A stretch of 8,399 bases of DNA from Melioribacter roseus (GCA_020724325.1 DYHC01000074.1:1-8399), one strand, 5' to 3'. Counted from the first letter of the stretch, positions 1 through 7,277 are shown. Program-made: numbers and translations. Notes: generated from the letters alone by a model not told the origin.

Positions 1-1
1 A

Positions 2-865
2 TCGAAAACGATTCATTCAAAAGAAGATTTTAAGAGTTACCAGATGGATTTTTATTCCCCTTATGCCAAAGAAATTGTACCATATATTTTGAATGCGTTT
101 AAAGATGCTAAGGTAAGTGATAAGAACTTATTAACTGCATTGGAATTACTGGATAACTGGAACTTTGAAATGTCGGCTGGGAGTCAGGTCCCTACAATTT
201 ATCTCCATTTCTATCATCACCTTATTAAAAATATTTTTGAAGATGATCTTGGCGAAGACTTATTAAAGGAATATGTATTTCTCGCTAACATACCATATCG
301 AATAATTCCAAAATACCTAAAAGAAAACTCCACTAATCTGTTTGATAATGTAAATACGCTGCAAGTTGAATCCAGAGATGATATTATTAGGCAAAGTCTT
401 GTTGACGCGTTAACAGAACTTGAAGAGAAGCTTGGAAAAGAAATTTACTTATGGCAGTGGGGAAAAATCCATAAAGTAAAATTCAAACATACGTTTTCGG
501 GGTTTTCTACAATTATTGATAAGCTTATAAATATTGGTCCTTTTGAAATTGGCGGTGACGGAACAACCGTATTCAATACAGAATATTCATTCCATGAGAT
601 TTACGAGAGAGAAAGAGACTTATCCAAACCGCATCGTTCCGAACCTTACCAGAATATTCTTGGTCCATCAATGCGATTCATTTACGATTTTGGCGACCCG
701 GATTATTTTTATATGAACTTACCCACCGGACAAGCCGGACACTTTCTTAACCCACACTATAAAGATATGACAGAAATGTGGCTTAAGGGCAAGTATGTTA
801 AAATTCCGCTGAGTGAGGAAAAATTTATAAATACTTCCAGGCACCTTCTAAAATTAATTCCTTAG
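2..865 (+). CDS. Penicillin acylase family protein, C-terminal part (5' end outside window)
   Basis: This is the C-terminal part of an N-terminal-nucleophile hydrolase of the penicillin acylase (penicillin amidase) family, which cleaves amide bonds in substrates such as acyl-homoserine lactones or beta-lactam side chains. The frame is open from base 2, and the residues before the first ATG (base 44) continue a family pattern (YQMDFYSPYAKEIVPYI, like the usual 'mQ-D-yS--A--i-P-l'), so that ATG is internal and the gene begins upstream of the window. Other family signatures in the 287 visible residues are WQWGKIHKVKFKH, GPFEIGGDGTTVFN, and near the end GPSMRFIYDFGDPD followed by LPTGQAGHFLNPHYKDM and a W-KG-Y-KIPLS tail. 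The signal peptide, alpha chain and catalytic Ser of the beta chain would lie upstream and cannot be checked. The substrate cannot be predicted. Metabolic or periplasmic detoxification roles are possible. A 62-bp gap separates it from metF. Confidence 0.88.
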   Translation, partial: SKTIHSKEDFKSYQMDFYSPYAKEIVPYILNAFKDAKVSDKNLLTALELLDNWNFEMSAGSQVPTIYLHFYHHLIKNIFEDDLGEDLLKEYVFLANIPYRIIPKYLKENSTNLFDNVNTLQVESRDDIIRQSLVDALTELEEKLGKEIYLWQWGKIHKVKFKHTFSGFSTIIDKLINIGPFEIGGDGTTVFNTEYSFHEIYERERDLSKPHRSEPYQNILGPSMRFIYDFGDPDYFYMNLPTGQAGHFLNPHYKDMTEMWLKGKYVKIPLSEEKFINTSRHLLKLIP

Positions 866-927
866 ATTCACTTTCAAGAAGTTTATTGAGTAATGTATTA
901 AATTAGTTCACAAAATAATTATAGAAT

Positions 928-1881
928 ATGATAGTAACCGAACACCTTTATAAATCAAGTGAAACATTAATCAGTTTTGAAATAATTCCGCCCAAACGTG
1001 GTGGAGATATAAAACAACTTCTTTCAGTTTTGGATGATATTGTAAAATACAATCCTCCGTTTATAGATATTACCAGCCATGCTGCCGAGGTCATATACGA
1101 AGAGACAAAATCCGGCGATATGAAGATGAAAGTAAAAAGAAAACGTCCGGGTACATTAGGAATCTGTGCTCTTATTCAGAATAAATATAATATTGATGCT
1201 GTGCCGCATGTATTATGTTCCGGATTTACACGCGAAGAGACCGAAGATTTCTTAATAGAAATTCATTACTTAGGCATCGATAATGTGCTTGCAATAAGAG
1301 GTGATGAAAGCGGATTTCACAAACCTCTTAAATACGGCAGAAGTGTTAATGAATATGGTGTTGATTTAATTAAACAGATAGCGGATCTAAACAACGGAAG
1401 ATATCTTGAAGATGGTTTATTGGATGCTTATCCAATGAATTTTTGTATCGGTACAAGTGGTTACCCGGAAAAACATTTTGAATCTCCAAATCTTCTGACC
1501 GATATAAGATATACAAAAGCAAAGATTGAAGCCGGCGCTTCTTACATTGTTACACAGATGTTTTATGATAATAAATTTTATTATGAGTATGTTGATAACT
1601 GCAGAAAAGAAGGAATTACCGTTCCAATTATTCCCGGATTGAAAATAATTACATCCAGAACACATGCACATACTATTCCCAAAAATTTCTACATTGATAT
1701 TCCCACAGAACTTGTTGAACAACTCGATAAGGCAAAACCAGAACACGCCATGGAAATTGGAGTTGAATGGACTTTGAAACAGGTAGAAGAGCTAATTAAC
1801 AGAAAGGTTCCGGCAATACATTTTTATGTAATGCAGAATTCTAAACCGATCAAAATGCTAATGAAAAAACTAGGATTATAA
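928..1881 (+). CDS. metF: Methylenetetrahydrofolate reductase
   Basis: Cytosolic flavoprotein that reduces 5,10-methylenetetrahydrofolate to 5-methyltetrahydrofolate, the methyl donor for methionine synthesis. The 317-residue protein is a little longer than E. coli MetF (296) and covers the whole TIM-barrel domain. Visible family motifs are FEIIPPKRGG (residues 17-26, containing the conserved Glu18), DITSHAAE (47-54), NVLAIRGDE (119-127, the RGD loop near the flavin and folate), GTSGYPEKH (175-183), and GASYIVTQMFYD (203-214, with conserved Gln210). The C-terminus ends with PAIHFYVMQNS, the usual last strand 'G-HFYTLN--' in a variant form. The ATG at 928 fits the family start; no clear Shine-Dalgarno sequence precedes it. 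The next gene follows at once, suggesting cotranscription. No S-adenosylmethionine-binding regulatory domain (a eukaryotic feature) is present. I see no metE/metH or riboswitch next to it. Confidence 0.96.
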   Translation: MIVTEHLYKSSETLISFEIIPPKRGGDIKQLLSVLDDIVKYNPPFIDITSHAAEVIYEETKSGDMKMKVKRKRPGTLGICALIQNKYNIDAVPHVLCSGFTREETEDFLIEIHYLGIDNVLAIRGDESGFHKPLKYGRSVNEYGVDLIKQIADLNNGRYLEDGLLDAYPMNFCIGTSGYPEKHFESPNLLTDIRYTKAKIEAGASYIVTQMFYDNKFYYEYVDNCRKEGITVPIIPGLKIITSRTHAHTIPKNFYIDIPTELVEQLDKAKPEHAMEIGVEWTLKQVEELINRKVPAIHFYVMQNSKPIKMLMKKLGL

Positions 1882-1912
1882 AATGCTTTTAACATCACCA
1901 GGAAGATTAATT

Positions 1913-2896
1913 ATGAACGCAGCAATTCCACGCAGATTAAAATGGGGAGTTGCGGGTTGCGGTAATTTTGTTGAAACATCCTTTCTTCCGGCATTATCGT
2001 TAGTTCAAAGAAGTAAACTGATTTCCGTTTTTAGTAATGATATTAAACGAGCTGAGTATATTGCCGGAAAATTCGGTGCACAATATTATACAAATAACTA
2101 TCAAGAATTCCTTAAAGGTAACTTTGATGTTGTTTATGTTGCCGGGCCAAATGTTAACCATTATCATCAGGTTATTGAATCGGCTAATGCAGGTAAACAT
2201 ATTGTATGTGAAAAACCTGTTGCGATGAACTCTAACCAAATTCAGGAAATGATTAATGCCTGTAAAGTGAATAATGTTTTATTCTCTGTTAACTTTACAC
2301 ATCGTTTTCATCCTCTTGTGCTTAAATCCAAGGAACTTGTAGATAATGGAATGATTGGAAAAATTGTTTCCGTTTCTGCTTCATTTAATATTGATTACCC
2401 GCCAAATGATAACTTCAGATTCAAAAAAGAATTAAGCGGCGGAGGTGCTTTGCGAGATCTTGGCTCGCATATGATTGATATGCTCAGATTATTTGGAGGA
2501 GAAATTATAAGTGTAAAAGGATTTATTGATAACGTAGTATATAAATGCGAAGTTGAAGATTTTGCAGCTGCTGTATGTAAGTTCGAAAAAGGTGGTTACG
2601 GGTATTTTAATGTTTCTTATAATACTAATAGGTCATTTAACAGGATCGAAATACTTGGTCATAAAGGAATTATTAGCATCGAAAATTTTGTTGGAAAGAA
2701 AAATGTTTCTGCAAAATTAATCATCAATCTTCAAGGCGAAGCTAAAAAGGCATTCCGTAAGCGGGCAAATAAAATTTCTTATATGATTAAGTCCATACAG
2801 AAATCGATTCTTAACAATCATCCCCCGTTCGTCCCAGGCGAAGATGCCCGCGAATCAATGAAAATTATTGAAGAGATAGAGAAACAATGTTGCTAA
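1913..2896 (+). CDS. Gfo/Idh/MocA family NAD(P)-dependent oxidoreductase
   Basis: Predicted cytosolic sugar- or cyclitol-type dehydrogenase of the Gfo/Idh/MocA superfamily. The N-terminal Rossmann domain shows WGVAGCGNF (residues 11-19, dinucleotide-binding glycine loop), a strand-end VYVAGPNVNHYH (74-85), and the hallmark GKHIVCEKPVAMN (94-106), whose EKP Lys102 is usually catalytic. The C-terminal domain carries ELSGGGALRDLGSHMIDMLR (173-192), with the conserved Asp182 and His186 of the active site. The length (327) is normal. I chose ATG 1913 because AGGAAG lies at 1900-1905, seven bases before it, and because homologues start close to the first strand. An in-frame ATG at 1883, two bases after the metF stop, would add 10 residues (MLLTSPGRLI) and has a weaker AGGA at 1872-1875, so it is a real alternative. 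The substrate cannot be inferred; position behind metF suggests shared transcription and not necessarily shared pathway. Confidence 0.92.
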   Translation: MNAAIPRRLKWGVAGCGNFVETSFLPALSLVQRSKLISVFSNDIKRAEYIAGKFGAQYYTNNYQEFLKGNFDVVYVAGPNVNHYHQVIESANAGKHIVCEKPVAMNSNQIQEMINACKVNNVLFSVNFTHRFHPLVLKSKELVDNGMIGKIVSVSASFNIDYPPNDNFRFKKELSGGGALRDLGSHMIDMLRLFGGEIISVKGFIDNVVYKCEVEDFAAAVCKFEKGGYGYFNVSYNTNRSFNRIEILGHKGIISIENFVGKKNVSAKLIINLQGEAKKAFRKRANKISYMIKSIQKSILNNHPPFVPGEDARESMKIIEEIEKQCC

Positions 2897-3051
2897 AGTT
2901 AAATCTGGTTGAAGTATGTAATAAAGCTTATGCTAAAGGATCCGCCACTGAATACTACGGTAATTTATCTGCAAGGAGAAATAATAATACTCTAAAAATA
3001 TTAACGGGATTTATATGGTTAATTCAAAGCTTAATGTTGCTCTTCTGGTAG
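2887..3051 (+). CDS. Possible small membrane protein ORF between oxidoreductase and ddl (doubtful)
   Basis: A 54-codon ORF fills the otherwise empty 118-bp space between the oxidoreductase stop and the ddl start. Its ATG (2887) overlaps the last codons of the oxidoreductase, and its TAG (3049-3051) lies 37 bases into ddl in a different frame. The predicted peptide starts MLLKLNLVEV, has a polar middle (NKAYAKGSATEYYGNLSARR) and ends with a hydrophobic stretch, LTGFIWLIQSLMLLFW, long enough for one membrane helix but partly encoded by sequence shared with ddl. I recognise no family. It could be a real overlapping small gene that couples ddl translation to the upstream gene, a remnant of a decayed gene, or a chance open frame. 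The last is quite possible at this length. Confidence 0.2.
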   Translation: MLLKLNLVEVCNKAYAKGSATEYYGNLSARRNNNTLKILTGFIWLIQSLMLLFW

Positions 3052-4016
3052 GCGGCACATCGCCGGAAAGAGAGGTATCGAAGGCATCTGGCAAATCTAT
3101 CTTAAAAGCATTGTTAGATCTTGGTTATAATGTAAAAGTAATAGACCCTGCATATGGATTAATACAACCTAAAGAAGAATATAAGTTTTTCGAAGAAAAA
3201 GATTTTTCAGAAATATCTAATAAGAATCAGCTCGAAGCAATTAATTCAACATTATTGGATGGTGTTGATATTGTGTTTATCGGTTTACATGGTAAATGGA
3301 GCGAAGATGGAACCTTGCAAGCATTATTGGAAATGAGAGGAATTAAATATACTGGTTCAAAAGTTTTGGCAAGTGCTTTGGCAATGAATAAATATATGTC
3401 CAAGATTATGTTTCAACATTTTGATGTTACGACTCCCAAATGGTTTGTCGTTAATAAAGATGAAGCTGATCTTTCTTTGATAAGAGAAAAAATTAAAAAA
3501 TTTTTTGGTTTTCCATGTGTAATTAAACCAAATGATCAAGGTTCTACAATTGGCTTAACAATTTGCAGAGGCGAAATTGAACTTGGCTCAGCACTTAATA
3601 AAGCCTTCGAATTTGCTTCTACTGTTTTAGTTGAAGAATATATTATGGGAAGAGAACTTACCGTAGCAATCTTAGGTAAACAAGCGCTTCCGGTCTTAGA
3701 AATTAAACCAATAGATGGTTTTTATGATTACGAGCATAAATATACAACAGGTAAAAGCGAATACATTGTGCCGGCTGTAATACCTCCTAAGGTTTCAAAT
3801 CATTTACAGCATCAGGCACTGCTTGCTTTCAATTCGGTTGGATGCGAAAGTTATGCGAGGGTCGATTTCCGGCTAACAAAGGATTATAAAACATACTGTC
3901 TTGAAGTAAATACATTACCGGGGATGACTCATCTTAGTTTGGTTCCTAAAATGGCTGCCGCCGCTGGTATTACTTTCGAAGATCTGATAAATAGAATAAT
4001 ACAGAATGAACTTTGA
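3015..4016 (+). CDS. ddl: D-alanine--D-alanine ligase
   Basis: ATP-grasp enzyme that joins two D-alanines in the cytosol to make the dipeptide used by MurF in peptidoglycan precursor synthesis. All three domains are present in 333 residues. The N-terminal domain has VGGTSPEREVSKASG (12-26), where Glu18 matches Glu15 of E. coli DdlB. The central domain has FPCVIKPNDQGSTIG (166-180), with Ser177 matching Ser150, and VEEYIMGRELTVAILG (206-221). The active-site loop FYDYEHKY (236-243) gives Tyr243, matching Tyr216. The C-terminal domain has YARVDFR (280-286) with Arg281 and Asp284, and LEVNTLPGMTHLSLVPKMAA (296-315) with metal ligands Glu297 and Asn299. In the motif LHG--GEDG the second glycine is Ser96 (LHGKWSEDG). 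The ATG at 3015 has only a weak GGGAT at 3006-3010, and in-frame stops at 2982 and 2985 prevent an earlier conventional start. The stop overlaps the following gene by one base. Confidence 0.96.
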   Translation: MVNSKLNVALLVGGTSPEREVSKASGKSILKALLDLGYNVKVIDPAYGLIQPKEEYKFFEEKDFSEISNKNQLEAINSTLLDGVDIVFIGLHGKWSEDGTLQALLEMRGIKYTGSKVLASALAMNKYMSKIMFQHFDVTTPKWFVVNKDEADLSLIREKIKKFFGFPCVIKPNDQGSTIGLTICRGEIELGSALNKAFEFASTVLVEEYIMGRELTVAILGKQALPVLEIKPIDGFYDYEHKYTTGKSEYIVPAVIPPKVSNHLQHQALLAFNSVGCESYARVDFRLTKDYKTYCLEVNTLPGMTHLSLVPKMAAAAGITFEDLINRIIQNEL

Positions 4017-4306
4017 TGGCAAGGTTAAATAGAAAATTTGCAATCCGATTATTATGGTTTGTCATAATTCTTGGGATAATTGCTTTCCTTGCTTTTAATC
4101 AGAATGGTGTTTTAAAGTTTATTAGTTTGCGTAAAGAACTTAATAATATCAATCTGCAAATAAAAAATGCTGAAGACAAAATTAAAGCGCTTGAGATGGA
4201 AATTGATTCCTTGAACACTATCAAAGAAAAAATTGAGAAGGTTGCACGCGAAAAATATCATATGATGAAACCAAAAGAACGTGTTCTAAAAATTGAAGAA
4301 AATTGA
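4016..4306 (+). CDS. FtsB/DivIC-like septum formation initiator protein
   Basis: Small bitopic division protein of the FtsB/DivIC family, expected to sit in the inner membrane at midcell and link FtsL and FtsQ/DivIB to activation of septal cell-wall synthesis. The 96 residues show a short basic cytoplasmic start (MARLNRKFAIR), one membrane helix at about 8-27, a charged coiled coil at about 36-74 (LRKELNNINLQIKNAEDKI and following heptads), and the family's closing signature EKVAREKYHMMKPKE (74-88). I start it at ATG 4016, which overlaps the ddl stop as TGATG and implies translational coupling. A TTG at 4013 would add one residue. Family members are often located near wall or replication genes, so the ddl neighbour fits. 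The assignment to FtsB versus DivIC cannot be settled from one short sequence. Confidence 0.88.
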   Translation: MARLNRKFAIRLLWFVIILGIIAFLAFNQNGVLKFISLRKELNNINLQIKNAEDKIKALEMEIDSLNTIKEKIEKVAREKYHMMKPKERVLKIEEN

Positions 4307-4315
4307 AGTATTACC

Positions 4316-5611
4316 TTGAATAATAAAATTGAAATACCACTTGTTCCCTTAGCCGAAAGAATCCGTCCAAAAAGTCTTGACCAATTTTTCGGGCAGAAAA
4401 GATTAGTTGGAGAAGGTAAACCACTAAGAAAGATGATCGAAAACCAATCCATTAGTTCGCTTATATTTTGGGGTCCGCCCGGAACTGGTAAAACTACATT
4501 AGCTAAAATTATTGCCGAAACAACCCACTCAGAATTTTTTCAGATTAATGCAGTGTCTTCTGGTATTAAAGAATTAAGAGAGCTAATAGAAATTGGTGCC
4601 CGAAATTTACAAATCAATCAAAGAACAATCATTTTTATTGATGAAATTCATCGTTTTAATAAAGCACAGCAAGATGGATTACTATCTGCAGTTGAAAAAG
4701 GGGAGATAATTCTAATTGGCGCTACAACAGAAAATCCTTCGTTCGAGTTAATTCCGGCATTACGTTCGCGCGTACGTGTTTTTTTGATTGAAGAACTTTG
4801 CAAGTCCGACCTAATACAAATATTAAATTATGCATTGAGTAAAGATGACTTTTTAAAATCCTTAAATATTACAATTGAAGACACAGAATATTTGATGTAT
4901 ATCTCTGGTGGCGATGCAAGGATACTACTCAATGTTCTTGAAGCTGCTGTTGTAAACGAAATAGATAATGAGAAGATCATTTTAAGTCGTCAATTAATTG
5001 AAGAGACTGTTCAGAAGAGAAATATTGTATATGACAAATCAGGTGAAGAACATTATAATTTAATCTCGGCTTTTATAAAGAGTATTCGCGGTTCAGATCC
5101 TGATGCTTCGGTATATTGGCTGGCAAGAATGTTAGAAGGAGGGGAAGATCCGTTATTTATTGCACGAAGAATGATTATTTTGGCTTCAGAAGATATTGGA
5201 AATGCAGCTCCTAATGCTCTTGTTCTGGCAGAAGCTGCATTTAGTTCTGTCGATAAAATCGGTATGCCAGAATCAAGAATCATTCTCTCACAATGTGCAA
5301 CTTATCTTGCTTCTTCACCCAAAAGTAACAGTACTTACATTGCAATTGATTCCGCAATAGGAGATGTAAAAAGTAAACCACAATTTTCGGTCCCGTTACA
5401 TTTGCGTAATGCACCAACTAAATTGATGAAAGAACTCGGTTATAGTAATAATTACAAATATCCGCATAACTTCCCAAATAATTTTGTTGAAGAAGATTAT
5501 ATGCCGTCTGAACAAAAAAATAAACAATATTATTTCCCTTCTGATAATGGAAATGAAAAAGGAATTAAAGAAAGATTGAAGAATTTTTGGAAAGGGAAGA
5601 AGAAATATTAA
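4316..5611 (+). CDS. rarA: Replication-associated recombination protein A (AAA+ ATPase)
   Basis: RarA/MgsA (human WRNIP1 homologue) is a clamp-loader-like AAA+ ATPase that acts at stalled replication forks and gaps. The 431 residues include the N-terminal PLAERIRPKSLDQFFGQKRL (11-30), Walker A GPPGTGKT (53-60), Walker B IIFIDE followed by IHRFNKAQQDGLL (105-123), sensor 1 GATTENPSF (135-143), the arginine-finger region ALRSRVRVF (148-156) and sensor 2 GGDARILLNVLE. The C-terminal tetramerisation part has KSIRGSDPDASVYWLARMLEGG, then RRMIILASEDIGNA and the closing VPLHLRNAPTKLMKELGY and YKYPHNFPNNFVEEDYMP motifs. The start is TTG at 4316: no ATG or GTG lies between the upstream in-frame stop (4304-4306) and the conserved PLAER motif, and a weak TGAAG lies 7 bases before it. 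The gap to the ftsB-like gene is 9 bases, so it is probably cotranscribed. Its stop overlaps that of dprA on the other strand. Confidence 0.96.
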   Translation: MNNKIEIPLVPLAERIRPKSLDQFFGQKRLVGEGKPLRKMIENQSISSLIFWGPPGTGKTTLAKIIAETTHSEFFQINAVSSGIKELRELIEIGARNLQINQRTIIFIDEIHRFNKAQQDGLLSAVEKGEIILIGATTENPSFELIPALRSRVRVFLIEELCKSDLIQILNYALSKDDFLKSLNITIEDTEYLMYISGGDARILLNVLEAAVVNEIDNEKIILSRQLIEETVQKRNIVYDKSGEEHYNLISAFIKSIRGSDPDASVYWLARMLEGGEDPLFIARRMIILASEDIGNAAPNALVLAEAAFSSVDKIGMPESRIILSQCATYLASSPKSNSTYIAIDSAIGDVKSKPQFSVPLHLRNAPTKLMKELGYSNNYKYPHNFPNNFVEEDYMPSEQKNKQYYFPSDNGNEKGIKERLKNFWKGKKKY

Positions 5612-6729
5612 TCTAACGAGAATACTTTGCCAGGTAATTGCTTAACAATTCCCTTAAACTCAAGAATTAATAAATTTACTAAGCAATCAGAGACAGAAAG
5701 AGAAGTAAGTTTCGAAATCTCATCAATATGTTTTGGCTCTTCATTCAAAACGGCAATTATTTTTTCTTCGAATAAATTAAGCATCAGATTTTGTTCAACA
5801 TTTTTTTTGTTTTTCTTCACATCGAGTTTATTTATTAATTCATCCAGTATATCGTCAACTGAAAGAACTAGTTTAGCTTCTCCTCTTTGTATTAAAGAAT
5901 TAGGACCCTCGCTTTGTTTGCTGTTAATGTTTCCTGGAATTGCATAAATTTCTCGATTCTGGTCGATTGCATATGCAGCAGTCTGCATTGCACCACCATT
6001 TAATCGGGTTTCGACAATTAGTGTTCCTAATGAGACCCCAGAAATAATTCTGTTTCTCTTAGGAAAATTTTGCGCATCTGGTTTAGTTCCGAGCGGATAT
6101 TCAGAAATAATCAAACCCTGCTCAATTATTTTATTAAAAAGATTTTTGTTTTCAGGTGGATAAATTACATCAATACCAGAGCCAATAACTGCTATTGTTT
6201 TTCCGCCAGATTTTAGTGCAGAATTGTGCGCAATGGAATCAATGCCTCGTGCTAGTCCGCTTACAACAACAATATTATTTAACGCGAGCTCTCTAGCCAT
6301 GGATTCAGCTTGGTATTTACCGTAGCTGGTCGGCATTCTAGTGCCAACTATTGCGATTGTATTTTTTTTTAATGTATCAATACTGCCAAGTAAGTAAAGC
6401 AAAATTGGAGGATAAAAAATTTCTTTCAGAAGAACAGGATAGTCTTCGTCCCAGTATGTCATAAAACGAGCTTTAAGTTTGGATAAATCTTCTATCTCTT
6501 TTTCGGTTTCATCTTTTATTCTCTGGTAATTACTTTTTGATTCTATTAATCGTTTCGATAAAACGTGGTTTATACCATCAATAGAATTCAAATTAGTCCA
6601 ACTACTTTCTACGAAGCTTTCTATTGAATTAAACTTTGATACAATTGTTAAAATTTTTTGAGGACCAATACCTTCAATACTTAGAAGAAATTTGAGGTAA
6701 GAAAGATTATCTAAATTATCAGATGTCAA
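5608..6729 (-). CDS. dprA: DNA-processing protein DprA (Smf)
   Basis: DprA binds incoming single-stranded DNA during natural transformation and helps load RecA on it; many non-competent bacteria also carry the gene. The 373 residues show an N-terminal helix-hairpin-helix/SAM-like region (LSIEGIGPQKIL, 16-27), the central Rossmann-fold domain with AIVGTRMPTSYG (126-137), VVSGLARGIDSIAHNSAL (155-172), VIGSGIDVIYPPEN (181-194), ISEYPLGTKP (208-217), FPKRNRIISGVSLGTLIVE (222-240) and GGAMQTAAYAIDQNREIYA (245-263) ending in IPGNI, and a C-terminal winged-helix domain (about 315-373, EEKIIAVLNEEPKHIDEIS onward). The start is TTG (6729): an in-frame TAG lies two codons upstream, and no other start precedes the conserved region. 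There is no clear Shine-Dalgarno sequence. It is the last gene of a leftward unit, 16 bases after the microcompartment vertex gene, and its stop overlaps that of rarA by four bases. Confidence 0.96.
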   Translation of the reverse strand: MTSDNLDNLSYLKFLLSIEGIGPQKILTIVSKFNSIESFVESSWTNLNSIDGINHVLSKRLIESKSNYQRIKDETEKEIEDLSKLKARFMTYWDEDYPVLLKEIFYPPILLYLLGSIDTLKKNTIAIVGTRMPTSYGKYQAESMARELALNNIVVVSGLARGIDSIAHNSALKSGGKTIAVIGSGIDVIYPPENKNLFNKIIEQGLIISEYPLGTKPDAQNFPKRNRIISGVSLGTLIVETRLNGGAMQTAAYAIDQNREIYAIPGNINSKQSEGPNSLIQRGEAKLVLSVDDILDELINKLDVKKNKKNVEQNLMLNLFEEKIIAVLNEEPKHIDEISKLTSLSVSDCLVNLLILEFKGIVKQLPGKVFSLD

Positions 6730-6745
6730 ATTCTATATGAAATAG

Positions 6746-7021
6746 TTATTCATTAATCTCTATATTGTCCACGATTCCAATTATCATCGTATTCAATGGA
6801 GCATTTTTATGTCCCAGTACTTGTTGGACGGCATCTCCTTCCTGGCATACAATCACATTATCACCAATTCCTGCATCAATCAAATCAATTGCAATTACAT
6901 CCTTGTTGCCTATAAATTCTCCTTTGAAATCAACGGGCTGAGTTAATAGAAGTTTATGTCCAATCAAGAACCTATTTTTTTGTGTGGAAATAATATTCCC
7001 CTTAACTTTTGCTAGAAACAT
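6746..7021 (-). CDS. EutN/CcmL-family bacterial microcompartment vertex protein
   Basis: The 91-residue protein matches the BMC-P family (EutN, CcmL, CsoS4), whose pentamers cap the vertices of protein-shelled organelles. Family features are the opening MFLAKVKGNIISTQKN (1-16), the strand KLLLTQPVD, the central VIAIDLIDAGIGDNVIVCQEG (about 43-63), and the closing MIIGIVDNIEI. The length is typical of the family, and no residue pattern suggests truncation. The gene overlaps the upstream membrane-protein gene by 20 bases and is followed 16 bases later by dprA, so all three are probably on one transcript. The window contains no BMC-H/BMC-T shell protein and no signature enzyme, so a role in a classical organelle is not supported here. 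It could be an orphan family member supplying a distant shell locus or doing something else. No clear Shine-Dalgarno sequence precedes the ATG, so translation may be coupled to the upstream gene. Confidence 0.87.
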   Translation of the reverse strand: MFLAKVKGNIISTQKNRFLIGHKLLLTQPVDFKGEFIGNKDVIAIDLIDAGIGDNVIVCQEGDAVQQVLGHKNAPLNTMIIGIVDNIEINE

Positions 7022-7277
7022 TTGGATTCTTTTGCTTTGTTTTGAGTTTAAGCAGGATTACCGCTGGTAGCAGTATTAAATAAGTTACTATTAAAATGAG
7101 CGGTGAAATATTTAGCGAAATAAAACTATCCCAGTTTCCTACTGACATGAAGTAAAATCCCACTATTAATATACCTAATGACAGATATAAAAGATAGAAA
7201 TTATACTTGTTCCAGTAATCGCTAAAAGGAGATGTCCTGATTTTATGTTCTCTTAGGAAACTCTTTTTCTTTGCCAT
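7002..7277 (-). CDS. Small two-helix membrane protein (DUF3098-like)
   Basis: A 91-residue protein with a basic N-terminus (MAKKKSFLREHKIR), two predicted membrane helices at about 26-46 (FYLLYLSLGILIVGFYFMS) and 57-77 (ISPLILIVTYLILLPAVILL), and a lysine-rich tail. Both termini are positively charged and the helices are joined by a short loop (VGNWDSFISLN), so both ends are probably cytosolic. The pattern 'N-Y-LL---Gi-ii--GF-lMS-G' in the first helix resembles the small DUF3098 proteins of Bacteroidota, whose function is unknown; this is recognition by eye and could be wrong. It is the first gene of the leftward unit with the microcompartment vertex gene (20-base overlap) and dprA. The ATG at 7277 has only a weak purine-rich AGAAGA upstream. 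Confidence 0.72.
   Translation of the reverse strand: MAKKKSFLREHKIRTSPFSDYWNKYNFYLLYLSLGILIVGFYFMSVGNWDSFISLNISPLILIVTYLILLPAVILLKLKTKQKNPNVSSKS

Noticed and set aside
44..46. ATG at 44 as the start of the acylase-family gene
   Set aside because: The frame is open to the window edge and the residues before it continue the family pattern, so the ATG is internal.
1417..1746. 109-codon minus-strand frame within metF
   Set aside because: It is antisense to a strongly conserved metF sequence and gives a cysteine- and asparagine-rich product with no recognisable domain.
2974..2979. AGGAGA as the ribosome-binding site of ddl
   Set aside because: It lies 35 bases before the ATG, and in-frame stops at 2982 and 2985 rule out an earlier conventional start it could serve.
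5627..5947. 106-codon plus-strand frame within dprA
   Set aside because: It is antisense to the conserved end of dprA; the serine/phenylalanine-rich product is typical of a shadow frame.
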